Source of the DNA: JAIBBD01 sp041390685
GTDB taxonomy: Bacteria > Chloroflexota > Dehalococcoidia > UBA2979
Length of the DNA: 64,000 nucleotides
Assembly (NCBI GenBank): GCA_041390685.1
Contig: JAWKPL010000001.1
Span: 434,001 to 498,000 of the forward strand
Direction of reading: 5' to 3'
Under the pieces are notes generated by a model, which saw nothing but the letters and a program-made list of their open reading frames with translations, made no database searches and had not been told where the DNA came from. Positions within the stretch are counted from its first letter, which is position 1. Every line of letters begins with the position of its first letter. A program made the position numbers and the translations under genes. Positions 45,631 to 54,549 of the stretch are shown piece after piece.

Positions 45631-46695
45631 TTGTTGCGCGCGACTCGACTCGGTCTGACCTTCCGACGCGGCAGGCGCCTGTTGCCAATCGTCGCGCTTG
45701 TCCTCCTCATCGGTCTCTTCGCAGGGTGCGGCGCGCCTCAGAGCACCACCGAGATCGCCGGCGACTACAACGATGCGGTATGGGGACCCTACCGTATGGT
45801 CCTCATCCTCGCCGGCGTGGTGTTCGTCGTCGTGCTCGTCCTGACCCTGGGCTTCAGCATCTGGTTCCGGGAGCGGCCAGGTCGCGTCGCGCAGCAGATC
45901 CACGGCAACACCCGCCTCGAGGTGATCTGGACGCTGATTCCCGTGGCGATCGTGGCGATGATTGCCATCCCCACATTCGACGCGCTCTTCAAGATCAGCG
46001 ACGACCCTCCGGCGGACGCCCTGAAGATTGAGGCGATCGGCCACCAGTGGTGGTTCGAGTTCCGGTACCTGGACGACAACGGCGAAACGATCCTGACCAC
46101 CGCCAACGAGCTGCACCTGCCCGAAGGCCGCGCAGCGGCCGTGGCCCTCCGCACCGAGGACGTGATTCACTCGTTCTGGGTGCCCGCGATCGCCGGTAAG
46201 GTCGACATGGTCCCCGGCCACGACAACAACATCACGTTCACGCCCACCAAGGCGCGGCCCGAGCCTTACCTGGGTCAGTGCGCCGAACTGTGCGGCCTGT
46301 CGCACGCGAACATGCGGTTCCGCGTGTTTGTGCATGCACCCGACGACTTCGACAGTTGGCTCGAAGACCAGCAGCAGGAGGCCGCCACCCCGACCGGCGA
46401 CCTCGCCGCACAGGGCGAGGAGATCTTCCTCCAGAGCGCGTGCATCGGCTGCCACACCGTCCGAGGCACGAGCGCTCAGGGCGTGATCGGCCCCGACCTC
46501 ACGCATGTCGGATCCAGGACGACCATTGCGTCAGGTGTCCTCGAAAACAACGCGGCGAACCTGGAACGCTGGATCCACAACTCCGTCGACGTGAAGCCCG
46601 GCTCGAAGATGCCCCCGCAGGGCGCTTCGGCAGGCGGCGCACTCACAGACGATCAGATCGAGGCAATCTCCGCGTACCTGCTGAGCCTCCGCTAG
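45631..46695 (+). CDS. coxB: Cytochrome c oxidase subunit II with fused cytochrome c domain (caa3)
   Basis: 354 residues. Lipoprotein signal (lipobox LFAGC, Cys33), two spans (54-78 and 97-113), CuA cupredoxin domain with His180, Cys217, Cys221, His225 and Met228 (CAELCGLSHANM), then a C-terminal class I cytochrome c domain with CIGCH (Cys271, Cys274, His275) and a likely axial Met327. The haem would be attached by the adjacent Ccm system. TTG start at 45631 (or 45634) after AAGGGGGACG. Heads the cox operon. Confidence 0.95.
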   Translation: MLRATRLGLTFRRGRRLLPIVALVLLIGLFAGCGAPQSTTEIAGDYNDAVWGPYRMVLILAGVVFVVVLVLTLGFSIWFRERPGRVAQQIHGNTRLEVIWTLIPVAIVAMIAIPTFDALFKISDDPPADALKIEAIGHQWWFEFRYLDDNGETILTTANELHLPEGRAAAVALRTEDVIHSFWVPAIAGKVDMVPGHDNNITFTPTKARPEPYLGQCAELCGLSHANMRFRVFVHAPDDFDSWLEDQQQEAATPTGDLAAQGEEIFLQSACIGCHTVRGTSAQGVIGPDLTHVGSRTTIASGVLENNAANLERWIHNSVDVKPGSKMPPQGASAGGALTDDQIEAISAYLLSLR

Positions 46696-46768
46696 TCGGG
46701 GTCGGAGGTACGGGTCAGGAAACCGCGTAGTAGTCGCCGGTGGGAATCCGCCGGGCCGGGAGGCACAG

Positions 46769-48562
46769 ATGGCCACGGTAGCAGGGACGCTCGCAAGGCC
46801 CGCCAACGTCGGCGTTTGGTCGTGGGTCACGACGGTCGACCACAAGCGGATTGGCGTCCTCTACGGCATCACCGCGTTCTCCTTCCTCCTCTGGGGCGGG
46901 GTGCAGGCGTTGCTGATCCGCACTCAGCTCGCGGTCCCGAACGGCACCGTCATTGACGCCGAGCGCTTCAACCAGCTCTTCACCATGCACGCGCTCACGA
47001 TGATCTTCCTCGCCGTCATGCCGCTGGGGGCGGCCTTCTTCAACTTCCTCACCCCGCTCATGATCGGCGCCCGCGACGTCGCCTTCCCGCGGTTGAACGC
47101 GCTCTCCTACTGGGTGTACCTCGGTGGAGGGCTCCTCCTGACCAGCAGCTTCTTCTGGGACGCGCCCTCTGCCGGCTGGTTCAACTACACCCCCCTCTCC
47201 AACGAGACCTACACGGCTGACATGGGAATCGACTTCTACGTCGTCGGCCTGCTCATCCTCGGTACGTCGTCGCTGATGGCCGCGCTCAACTTCTGCGTCA
47301 CCATCATCAACATGCGGGCGCCCGGACTCACGATGATGCGGCTACCGGTCTTCGTCTGGATGACCCTCATCATCTCCTTCCTGCTGGTCCTCGCGCTGCC
47401 GCCCCTCACGGTGGGACTCATCCAGCTGCTCTTCGACCGCAACTGGGAGACGAACTTCTTCGTTGCGGAGCAGGGCGGCGACCCGATCCTCTGGCAGCAC
47501 CTCTTCTGGGTGTTCGGACACCCAGAGGTCTACATCCTCATCCTGCCCGCCATGGGTATCGTCTCCGAGGTGCTTCCGGTCTTCTCACGGAAGCCGCTCT
47601 TCGGCTACCCGGCCGTAGTCTTCGCCGGCGTCGCGATCGCCTTCCTCGGCTGGGCCGTCTGGGCGCACCACATGTTCACCACGGGAATGGGCACCGTTCC
47701 CCGGACCGTATTCGCCGCGAACACGATGGTCATCGCGGTCCCCACGGGCATCAAGATCTTCAACTGGATTGGCACCCTGTACGGCGGCAGCATCCGGTTC
47801 AACACCGCGATGCTGTTCTCGGTCGCCTTCATCGTGACCTTTACCATCGGCGGGATCTCGGGCGTCATGCACGCCTCGCCCCCGGTCGACTCGCAGCACC
47901 AGGACTCCTACTTCGTGGTCGCCCACATCCACTACGTGCTCTTCGGCGGCGCCGTGATGGGCATCTTCTCGGGCATCTACTACTGGTTCCCGAAGATGAC
48001 CGGACGCTTCCTCGGCGAGGGCCTGGGCAAGATGCACTTCTGGCTGATGTTCATCGGCCTCAACATGACCTTCTTCCCCATGCACTTCCTGGGTCTCGCG
48101 GGCATGCCGCGGCGTATCTACACGTACGACCAGGGACTCGACTGGGGCTTCTGGAATATGTTCGCCACCATCGGGTCCTTCGTGATCGGCATCTCCATCA
48201 TCGTATTCGTGTGGAACTTCTTCCGCTCGATGCAGCAGCCCAAGACGGCCCCGGACAACCCGTGGGACGCCGCCACACTCGAGTGGGCCACGTCCTCGCC
48301 GCCGCCTGAGCACGACTTCGATGTCGTCCCGACGGTTCGAGCGCGCGATCCGCTCTGGCACGACCGCGACCACAACATCGAGCGGCCTGAGCCGACTGGT
48401 GAGCACATCCACATGCCACCGCCCTCGTACTACCCGATTTTGATGGCCTCGGGCGTCCTGCTCATGGGCCTCGGACCGCTCTCGCACCTCGCACTGACGG
48501 CCCTCGGCGCGGTCGTCGTCGTCTACAGCATTTGGGGTTGGGCCCTCGAGCCAACCGACTAG
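46769..48562 (+). CDS. coxA: Cytochrome c oxidase subunit I
   Basis: 597 residues, about 12 core spans plus extra C-terminal spans (about 555-590) after a hydrophilic linker. Six haem/CuB histidines of haem-copper oxidases are placed as expected; the WVFGHPEVYILILPAMG segment near 247-263 gives CuB His, the cross-linked Tyr and the proton-channel Glu, marking the A1 type. D-channel residue in IGARDVAFPRLN near 104. Reduces O2 to water with proton pumping. Haem A comes from CtaA/CtaB encoded nearby. Confidence 0.97.
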   Translation: MATVAGTLARPANVGVWSWVTTVDHKRIGVLYGITAFSFLLWGGVQALLIRTQLAVPNGTVIDAERFNQLFTMHALTMIFLAVMPLGAAFFNFLTPLMIGARDVAFPRLNALSYWVYLGGGLLLTSSFFWDAPSAGWFNYTPLSNETYTADMGIDFYVVGLLILGTSSLMAALNFCVTIINMRAPGLTMMRLPVFVWMTLIISFLLVLALPPLTVGLIQLLFDRNWETNFFVAEQGGDPILWQHLFWVFGHPEVYILILPAMGIVSEVLPVFSRKPLFGYPAVVFAGVAIAFLGWAVWAHHMFTTGMGTVPRTVFAANTMVIAVPTGIKIFNWIGTLYGGSIRFNTAMLFSVAFIVTFTIGGISGVMHASPPVDSQHQDSYFVVAHIHYVLFGGAVMGIFSGIYYWFPKMTGRFLGEGLGKMHFWLMFIGLNMTFFPMHFLGLAGMPRRIYTYDQGLDWGFWNMFATIGSFVIGISIIVFVWNFFRSMQQPKTAPDNPWDAATLEWATSSPPPEHDFDVVPTVRARDPLWHDRDHNIERPEPTGEHIHMPPPSYYPILMASGVLLMGLGPLSHLALTALGAVVVVYSIWGWALEPTD

Positions 48563-48606
48563 GTCGAGCGCAGGAACTCGGACCAGGAGGAGGAGTAAGC
48601 ACGACC

Positions 48607-49230
48607 ATGGCTCACGCGGCAACAGGCCACGCCCCGGCCCATCACCCGACCAATACGGGGACCGACAACCGGAAGCTCCTCATGTGGTTCTTCCTCGGTT
48701 CCGAATGCCTCTTCTTCGGATCCCTCATCGCGACGTACCTGATTTTCAAGGGCGACTCGATCGTCGGACCGTTCCCGCATCCACACGGGGATGAGCACGG
48801 TATCCTCGATATCCCGCTCACCTCAACGAGCACGTTCGTCCTCCTCATGAGCAGCGTGACGATGGTGCTCGCCGTGTACGGTGCACAGCACAACCTGCCG
48901 AAGATGATGAAGCTGTCGCTCCTCGCGACCGTCCTCCTCGGCATCGGATTTCTCGGCTTCCAGGTCTACGAGTTCCGCCACTTCGCCCACGAGGGTCTCA
49001 CCCTTTCGACGAACATCTTCGGAGCGACGTTCTACGTCATGACGGGCTTCCACGGCACCCACGTTGCGGTCGGGGTCCTCTACCTGTCCTCGTTGCTCCT
49101 GGGGTCGTTCCGTCGCTCTGGGCTTGGCCCTGAGACAGGATTTCACGTCGAGACGGCGGGCCTCTACTGGCACTTCGTCGACATCGTCTGGATCGTGATC
49201 TTCACCGTCGTCTACCTCATCCCGGACTAG
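48607..49230 (+). CDS. coxC: Cytochrome c oxidase subunit III
   Basis: 207 residues, five predicted spans. Family signatures: RKLLMWFFLGSECLFFGSLIATYL near 23-46, MTGFHGTHVAVGVLYL near 142-157 and the C-terminal YWHFVDIVWIVIFTVVYL. It lacks the two N-terminal spans of seven-span CoxC, as in many caa3 operons. AGGAGGAGGAG lies about 12 bases upstream of the ATG. 44 bases after coxA. Confidence 0.95.
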   Translation: MAHAATGHAPAHHPTNTGTDNRKLLMWFFLGSECLFFGSLIATYLIFKGDSIVGPFPHPHGDEHGILDIPLTSTSTFVLLMSSVTMVLAVYGAQHNLPKMMKLSLLATVLLGIGFLGFQVYEFRHFAHEGLTLSTNIFGATFYVMTGFHGTHVAVGVLYLSSLLLGSFRRSGLGPETGFHVETAGLYWHFVDIVWIVIFTVVYLIPD

Positions 49231-49251
49231 CGAGCAGAAGCGGAGCACTCG

Positions 49252-49578
49252 ATGAGCCACGCAGAGCAAGCCGAGTTGGGCACCGAACAGCATGGACTGA
49301 CGATCCGCCAGTACCTCATGATCGGCGCTGCCCTCACGGTCATCACGATCATCGAGCTCGCTGTGTCCTACAGCGACCTCGGCGATGCGATGGTGCCGAT
49401 TCTCCTGATCCTCTCCGCCGTGAAGTTCGTGGTCGTCGTCGCCTACTTCATGCACCTGCGCTTCGACGCCCCGATCTTCACCAGGATGTTCGTCGGGAGC
49501 TTTTTCCTCGCACTGGCGATCTTGATCGCACTGGTGAGCCTCTTCTGGGCAGACGACCACCGCCTGCCGCTCGGCTAA
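49252..49578 (+). CDS. coxD: Cytochrome c oxidase subunit IV (prokaryotic COX4 type)
   Basis: 108 residues, three spans (about 22-40, 47-68, 82-98) with the signature AVKFVVVVAYFMHLRFD near 56-72. Small stabilising subunit found at the end of caa3/bo3 operons. The gene is followed by a hairpin terminator. Confidence 0.92.
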   Translation: MSHAEQAELGTEQHGLTIRQYLMIGAALTVITIIELAVSYSDLGDAMVPILLILSAVKFVVVVAYFMHLRFDAPIFTRMFVGSFFLALAILIALVSLFWADDHRLPLG

Positions 49579-49602
49579 CCGAGAACCAGGCTCCGAAACC
49601 AC

Positions 49603-49631
49603 GAAGTCCGCAAGCAGTGCTTGCGGACTTC
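49603..49631 (+). terminator. Hairpin terminator of the cox operon
   Basis: Perfect 13-bp stem (GAAGTCCGCAAGC and its complement) with a three-base loop, 24 bases after the coxD stop, followed by ATTCATT. The oppositely oriented ctaG ends 35 bases later, so it may serve both. Confidence 0.82.
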
Positions 49632-49665
49632 ATTCATTCCGCGACAACCAGACCGTAAGCACCGG

Positions 49666-50601
49666 TCACAGGGCAACCGTCTGGCTCCCGCCCTCCTGCG
49701 CTTCTTCGACCTCTCGCTGCTGCTGCTCGGACTTCGTCGCCCATACGGCGAACAGCGCACCCATCACACCGAGGTGGATCATCTGGCCCGGAACCCACAT
49801 CACGAGGCCGCCCAACTCCTGATCGGACAGGGGCGATAGGTCGAAGATCGGACGGGCGGTTAGGTACACCTCATAGAGCGGCTCGTCGGCGAGGGTGATC
49901 ATGGCCGCAATGGCCGCCTGAGCGGTCGTGCCCGCCAGCACATACGCCATCCTGAGCAGATAACCCATCGGCGAATGCAGCGGCGCGGGGTCGATGACGT
50001 TCCACCAGAACAACAACGCCCCGAACGCGAACGAGAAGTGCTGCAGGTAGTGCACACCCTCGTGACGCACCGCGCCCTCGTACCAGCCCGGGAACAGATG
50101 CCACGCTACGACGACGCCCTGCGAGATCACCAGCGCCACGAGGGGTTGCGTGAGCCACCGCCACAACAACCGCACGGACGGCTCGCCCACGAACGACCCT
50201 ACGAAGTCGACCCGCAGCCATCGGGGCATCCCGCGAAGCACTGGGGTGACCGGGGCGCCGAGCAGAATGAGCGGCACCGCCACCAGCATGATGAGCTCGT
50301 GCTGGATCATGTGCATGAAGAAGTGGTGCGACCCGAGGCTATCGATCGGAGAGACGACCGACAGCACACCAACCAGCAACCCGCTGTAGAAGCAGGCGAC
50401 CATCCACCAGGGATGACGACGGCTCCGCACTGGCCAGCGACGCAACCCCCGGGCATAGAAGACACCCAGGAGGATCCCCGGGATCAACACCGGGAGGTCC
50501 AACGACCAGGCCAGCCACTCCGATTCGCCTTCGCCGATCGCATCGTGGGCGGCGACACCGGCCGAGGTGAGCCCGCCGATCAAGTCCGCGTTCAAACGCA
50601 C
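49666..50601 (-). CDS. ctaG: Cytochrome c oxidase assembly factor CtaG (caa3 type)
   Basis: 311 residues, seven predicted spans. HFFMHMIQHELIMLVAVPLILLGAP (about 92-117) with closely placed histidines and HYLQHFSFAFGALLFWWNVI near 183 are the caa3_CtaG signature; these histidines may bind copper. Assembly of CuB in subunit I. GTG 50601 has a GGAGG that abuts it; TTG 50595 with the same GGAGG five bases away may be the true start. Convergent with the cox operon. The C-terminus is a Gln/Glu-rich tail. Confidence 0.9.
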   Translation of the reverse strand: MRLNADLIGGLTSAGVAAHDAIGEGESEWLAWSLDLPVLIPGILLGVFYARGLRRWPVRSRRHPWWMVACFYSGLLVGVLSVVSPIDSLGSHHFFMHMIQHELIMLVAVPLILLGAPVTPVLRGMPRWLRVDFVGSFVGEPSVRLLWRWLTQPLVALVISQGVVVAWHLFPGWYEGAVRHEGVHYLQHFSFAFGALLFWWNVIDPAPLHSPMGYLLRMAYVLAGTTAQAAIAAMITLADEPLYEVYLTARPIFDLSPLSDQELGGLVMWVPGQMIHLGVMGALFAVWATKSEQQQREVEEAQEGGSQTVAL

Positions 50602-50682
50602 CTCCGCATCGCGCGGTACTGTCAGTATGCCGCGCTCCGCAGGTGACCGATATACTCGCAGGGAAGGCGGGAAGCGACGGAC

Positions 50683-52404
50683 GTGATGCAGACCCTGCGC
50701 GTTGCCCTCGCCCAGATCAACACGACGGTCGGCGACCTACAGGGCAACACCGAACGGATCCTCGAGTACGCCCGCCGCGCATCAGATCAGGGTGCGGACC
50801 TGGTTGCCTTCCCAGAACTGGCTTTGACCGGCTATCCCGCCGAGGACTTGCTCATCCGAGCGGCCTTCATCGAAGACGCCACGACCGCGCTCCATGACCT
50901 CGCGCAACGCGCAGCGGGCCTTCCTCCACTCATCGTCGGCTGCATCGAATTCGATGCGCAGCTGTACAACGCTGCCGCCGTCATACACGGGGGCGCGGTC
51001 GCCGGCTGGTATCGAAAGCACTCCCTGCCGAACTACGGCGTCTTCGATGAATACCGCTACTTTCAGCCAGGCGACAGGACCCCGCTGTTCATCGTCGGCG
51101 GTACAGAGGTCGGCGTGACGATCTGCGAGGATCTGTGGTTCCCGGCCGGCCCGATGCGCGAGCTGGCGCTGGCGGGTGCCCGCGTGATCGTCAATATCAA
51201 CGCCTCGCCCTTTCACGCCGGGAAGCCGCACGTACGCGAGCGTATGGTCGCGACGCGAGCGTCGGACAACACGGTCGCCGTCGCCTGGGTCAACCAGGTC
51301 GGAGGACAGGACGAGTTGGTGTTCGACGGGAACTCGGCCGTCTTCGGCCCCGACGGCGAGGTCGTCGCGCGGGGCGCCTCCATGGAGGAAGACCTCATCG
51401 TCGTCGACGTTCCAGTGGGGCAGGTCCTTCAGCGACAGCTCCACGACGTCCGCCTGCGGAGAGAGCGTCGAGCCTCTGATCGCCCGATCCCAGTGGACGT
51501 CACGGACGCGGTGCGGGCCGACCGTCGCCCCCTCCCCTCCTACAGACTCGAGCGCCCGGACAACGTCGAGGAAGTCTACCGGGCCCTCGTGGTAGGCACG
51601 CGCGACTACATCCGCAAGAGCGGATTCCAGGACGCGATCGTGGCGCTGTCGGGCGGCATCGATTCAGCCCTCGTCGCCGCCGTCGCAGTCGACGCGCTCG
51701 GTTCAGAGCATGTCTCAGGGGTATCGCTCCCCTCCCGTTACTCGTCCGAAGGGTCCGTCGCCGACGCGCAGGAACTAGCCTCCAACCTCGGGATCCGTCT
51801 GGCAACCATGCCCATCGAAGCAATGCACCAGGCGGCGCTCGATACCCTGGCCGGCGCGTTCCACGGCACCGAGCCCGGCACCGCCGAAGAGAACCTGCAA
51901 TCCCGCCTCCGCGGACTGCTCGTGATGGCCCTGTCCAACAAGTTCGGATCGATCGTCCTCACGACGGGGAACAAGTCCGAGTACGCCTGCGGGTACGCCA
52001 CGCTCTACGGCGACATGGCTGGCGGGTTCGCGGTAATCAAGGATGTCCCGAAGACGCTTGTCTACCAGCTCGCCAAGCACCGCAACGCAGGCGCCCCGGT
52101 CATACCGCTCAACTCCATCGAGAAGCCGCCATCCGCCGAGTTGCGACCGGACCAGCTCGACACGGACTCCCTGCCACCCTACGAGGTGCTCGACCCGATC
52201 ATCGAGGCGTATGTCGAAGATGACATGCCAGCGGGGGACATCGTGGCGATGGGGTTCGACGAGGCAACCGTTCGCCGCGTCATCGGCATGATCAACCGAA
52301 ACGAGTACAAGCGCCGCCAGGCAGCACCGGGCGTCAAGATCACGCCTCGAGCCTTCGGCCGCGACCGAAGGCTCCCGCTCGCCTCCCGCTACCAGGGCTA
52401 TTGA
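50683..52404 (+). CDS. nadE: Glutamine-hydrolysing NAD+ synthase
   Basis: 573 residues, two domains: an N-terminal nitrilase-type glutaminase with triad Glu45, Lys112, Cys148 (VTICEDLWF) and a C-terminal ATP-pyrophosphatase synthetase with SGGIDSAL from 323 and TGNKSEYACGYATLYGDMAGG near 428. Amidates nicotinic acid adenine dinucleotide to NAD+ using glutamine. GTG 50683 and ATG 50686 are adjacent candidate starts after GGGAAGGCGGGAAG. The 3' end overlaps the convergent gene by seven bases. Confidence 0.96.
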   Translation: MMQTLRVALAQINTTVGDLQGNTERILEYARRASDQGADLVAFPELALTGYPAEDLLIRAAFIEDATTALHDLAQRAAGLPPLIVGCIEFDAQLYNAAAVIHGGAVAGWYRKHSLPNYGVFDEYRYFQPGDRTPLFIVGGTEVGVTICEDLWFPAGPMRELALAGARVIVNINASPFHAGKPHVRERMVATRASDNTVAVAWVNQVGGQDELVFDGNSAVFGPDGEVVARGASMEEDLIVVDVPVGQVLQRQLHDVRLRRERRASDRPIPVDVTDAVRADRRPLPSYRLERPDNVEEVYRALVVGTRDYIRKSGFQDAIVALSGGIDSALVAAVAVDALGSEHVSGVSLPSRYSSEGSVADAQELASNLGIRLATMPIEAMHQAALDTLAGAFHGTEPGTAEENLQSRLRGLLVMALSNKFGSIVLTTGNKSEYACGYATLYGDMAGGFAVIKDVPKTLVYQLAKHRNAGAPVIPLNSIEKPPSAELRPDQLDTDSLPPYEVLDPIIEAYVEDDMPAGDIVAMGFDEATVRRVIGMINRNEYKRRQAAPGVKITPRAFGRDRRLPLASRYQGY

Positions 52405-52781
52405 CCGGCTTCGGAGCCCTCCTCGCCGTGGTCATGAAGCTGATGCCGAAACCCGAGCGCCACATCGACTGTGTCGGCTGCAGTTACTTCGATCCACCGC
52501 TCGAACGCGTCCCGTACGCGCCCGTAAGCGGCTTCGACCTCCGACTCCACCTCGGCCTCTGAGGCTACTGCCATGCGAGCGCCCGCGATGGTCTGCACGA
52601 GCCGTTCAAGACGCGGCGCCAGGTCGTCCGATAGCTCGTGCCAGCGCTCGTCACCGACGGCGTGTCCGCGGTCCTTGAGGATCTCAAGGGCGCCCATCAC
52701 CCACGCCAGCGTCCCAAGCATCGTCCCGCAGCCCTCGGCGTCGAGGCGGAGCGCGTAGTGGCTGCGTCGGTTCGAGGTCAT
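52398..52781 (-). CDS. Helical hypothetical protein
   Basis: 127 residues, soluble and helical (long helix RWHELSDDLAPRLERLVQTIAGARM near 46-70, then acidic EAEVESEVEAAYGRVRDAFERW near 75-96). No family recognised. It begins at the stop codon of the ROK-like gene (ATGA) and ends within nadE by seven bases, so it is in a two-gene unit with the ROK-like gene. Confidence 0.65.
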   Translation of the reverse strand: MTSNRRSHYALRLDAEGCGTMLGTLAWVMGALEILKDRGHAVGDERWHELSDDLAPRLERLVQTIAGARMAVASEAEVESEVEAAYGRVRDAFERWIEVTAADTVDVALGFRHQLHDHGEEGSEAGQ

Positions 52782-53557
52782 GGCTTCCGATGCCCTTCGT
52801 ACGCGAGCGTGCTCGCGATGCGGATCGCGCCAATCAGCGCCGCTCGATGCCCCAGGGAGGCCCGCGTCACGGATATCCCGGGGGCGACTTCAGTCAGGAC
52901 GCGCTGCGTGAGTGGGACGAGCACGTCGAGGTGCTGCGGCAGCCCGTACAACACCAGTGTCTGCGGATCGACGAGGGCGGCTGCATCGGCGAGCAGCCCT
53001 GCCGTCTGCTCGATCGGATCCGTGGGCGGATTCGCGACGGGGGGAAGCTCCGGAAACGCGGGCAACGCGCCGGCTCGGAACCGAGCACCACGCAGTGCGC
53101 GTCCGCCGGACAGGATCGCGGCCTCCGGCGTACCCCGGAGTGACACGTACAGGACGTCGTCGAGCCCCGCTGCGGCGCCCTGCCACGCCTCGCCGAGCAG
53201 AGCGGCACGCACGCGGCTCTCTGCGGCGATCGGTGCGTCGATATGCCTGCGCAACGCCTCGACGACTGCCAGGCCGTCCCATCCGGGCTGCCCCAGACTC
53301 CGCTCGAGGCGCCCGGTCACCGGGTTGACGGTGCCCGGCGCGGCCACCGCGATCGCCAGTGCGGACCGCCCGTTGCCCTCCTCCGCGAACAGCGTGGCGA
53401 CGCGCCCCCCCACCTCCCACGACCAGGCGGCCTCGTCAGGCAGGTCAGGGAGCGCCCACTCGCCCTCGTGCACCGGCTCCCCCTCCACATCGGCGAGCAG
53501 CACACGGAGCCGGTCGGCAGTGAAATCGATCCCGACTAGCACCTCGTCGTCGTCCAC
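52778..53557 (-). CDS. ROK-like (ASKHA) protein with degenerate ATP loop
   Basis: 259 residues. The overall order (short N-terminal strand pair, LAIAVAAPGTVNPVTGRL near 67-84, PIAAESRVRAALLGEAW near 108-124, LVLYGLPQHLDVLVPLTQRV near 201) recalls ROK proteins, but the N-terminal phosphate loop DxGGT is replaced by GIDFTADRL and the ROK zinc site is absent. It may be a non-catalytic relative or a regulator. GTG start at 53557; it diverges from the DUF2520-type gene. Confidence 0.6.
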   Translation of the reverse strand: MDDDEVLVGIDFTADRLRVLLADVEGEPVHEGEWALPDLPDEAAWSWEVGGRVATLFAEEGNGRSALAIAVAAPGTVNPVTGRLERSLGQPGWDGLAVVEALRRHIDAPIAAESRVRAALLGEAWQGAAAGLDDVLYVSLRGTPEAAILSGGRALRGARFRAGALPAFPELPPVANPPTDPIEQTAGLLADAAALVDPQTLVLYGLPQHLDVLVPLTQRVLTEVAPGISVTRASLGHRAALIGAIRIASTLAYEGHRKP

Positions 53558-53651
53558 ATGGCCCCCCGTCCGAGCTGGTTACCCGACTGTACGCAAGAAG
53601 CGGCAGCAGAGGCAAAACGGCTATCCTCAAGACGTGTTCGACCCTGAATCG

Positions 53652-54539
53652 ATGCGCATCGGGCTGCTGGGTGCGGGACGTCTGGCCGCATCGCTGGGTG
53701 CCGCGCTGATCGAAGCCGGATACCGCATCGAGGGAGTCGCGAGCCGCCAGGAGGCATCAGCGCGCCGGCTCGCGTCGTCGCTGACGACGTCCGTGGCGGC
53801 GATGACCCCCCAGGAGCTCGCGGAGCGCTCCGACCTGGTCTTCGTGACTGTCCCCGACGCCGCCGTCGCCGCAGTGGTGTCCAGCATCGACTGGCGCAGC
53901 GGACAGGCCGTTGTGCACTGCAGTGGCGCGCTGGGCCTCGCCTCCCTCGACGCCGCCGCAGCACGCGGCGCGGCTGTTGGCTGCTTCCACCCGCTGCAGT
54001 CGTTCCCCGCTCTCGAGGGCGATGCCTCAAGGTTTCGAGATATCACCTGCGGCATCGAGGCCAGTGGCGACCTGAGTGTCGTGCTCGAGTCGATCACGGT
54101 CCGCAGTGGAGCCAGTATTATCCGCCTCGAAGGCGTTGATCGCGCCGCCTACCATGCGGCGGCCGTCTTCGCGAGCAATTATGTCGTATCGCTGATGGCT
54201 GCGGCGCGACGAGCCTGGACCGAAGCTGGACTGCCGGCGGAGTCGGCACGGCCGTCGCTGGCCCCACTGCTCAGCGGGGCCGCCGAGAATATCTCGCGCC
54301 ACGAACTGAGCGAGGCGCTGACGGGCCCGGTCGCCCGTGGTGATGTCGAGACCGTGCGCCACCACCTCGTCGCCCTCGGTGATAGCGACCTCGCAGCGCT
54401 GTACCGGGCCCTGGGCGCTGAGTTGCTCACACTCCGGCTGCCACATGACGCCGCAACGGCAGCCGCCCTCGAGGCAGCTCTCGCGCCGCCTCAGCTCCAG
54501 CTCGAGGATCGAACGGGCCGCCACCCGCTCGCTGGCTGA
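53652..54539 (+). CDS. Rossmann-fold/DUF2520-type NAD(P)-binding protein
   Basis: 295 residues. N-terminal Rossmann domain (MRIGLLGAGRLAASLGAAL, then DLVFVTVPDAAVAAVVSSI near 74-92; VVHCSGALGLASLD near 100) and an all-helical C-terminal domain with HPLQSFPALEGD near 121 and YHAAAVFASNYVVSLMAAAR near 167-186, the arrangement of DUF2520 proteins related to ketopantoate or short-chain reductases. Substrate unknown. ATG 53652 is preferred; GTG 53634 would add six residues. Confidence 0.83.
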   Translation: MRIGLLGAGRLAASLGAALIEAGYRIEGVASRQEASARRLASSLTTSVAAMTPQELAERSDLVFVTVPDAAVAAVVSSIDWRSGQAVVHCSGALGLASLDAAAARGAAVGCFHPLQSFPALEGDASRFRDITCGIEASGDLSVVLESITVRSGASIIRLEGVDRAAYHAAAVFASNYVVSLMAAARRAWTEAGLPAESARPSLAPLLSGAAENISRHELSEALTGPVARGDVETVRHHLVALGDSDLAALYRALGAELLTLRLPHDAATAAALEAALAPPQLQLEDRTGRHPLAG

Positions 54540-54549
54540 CCACGTCGCT

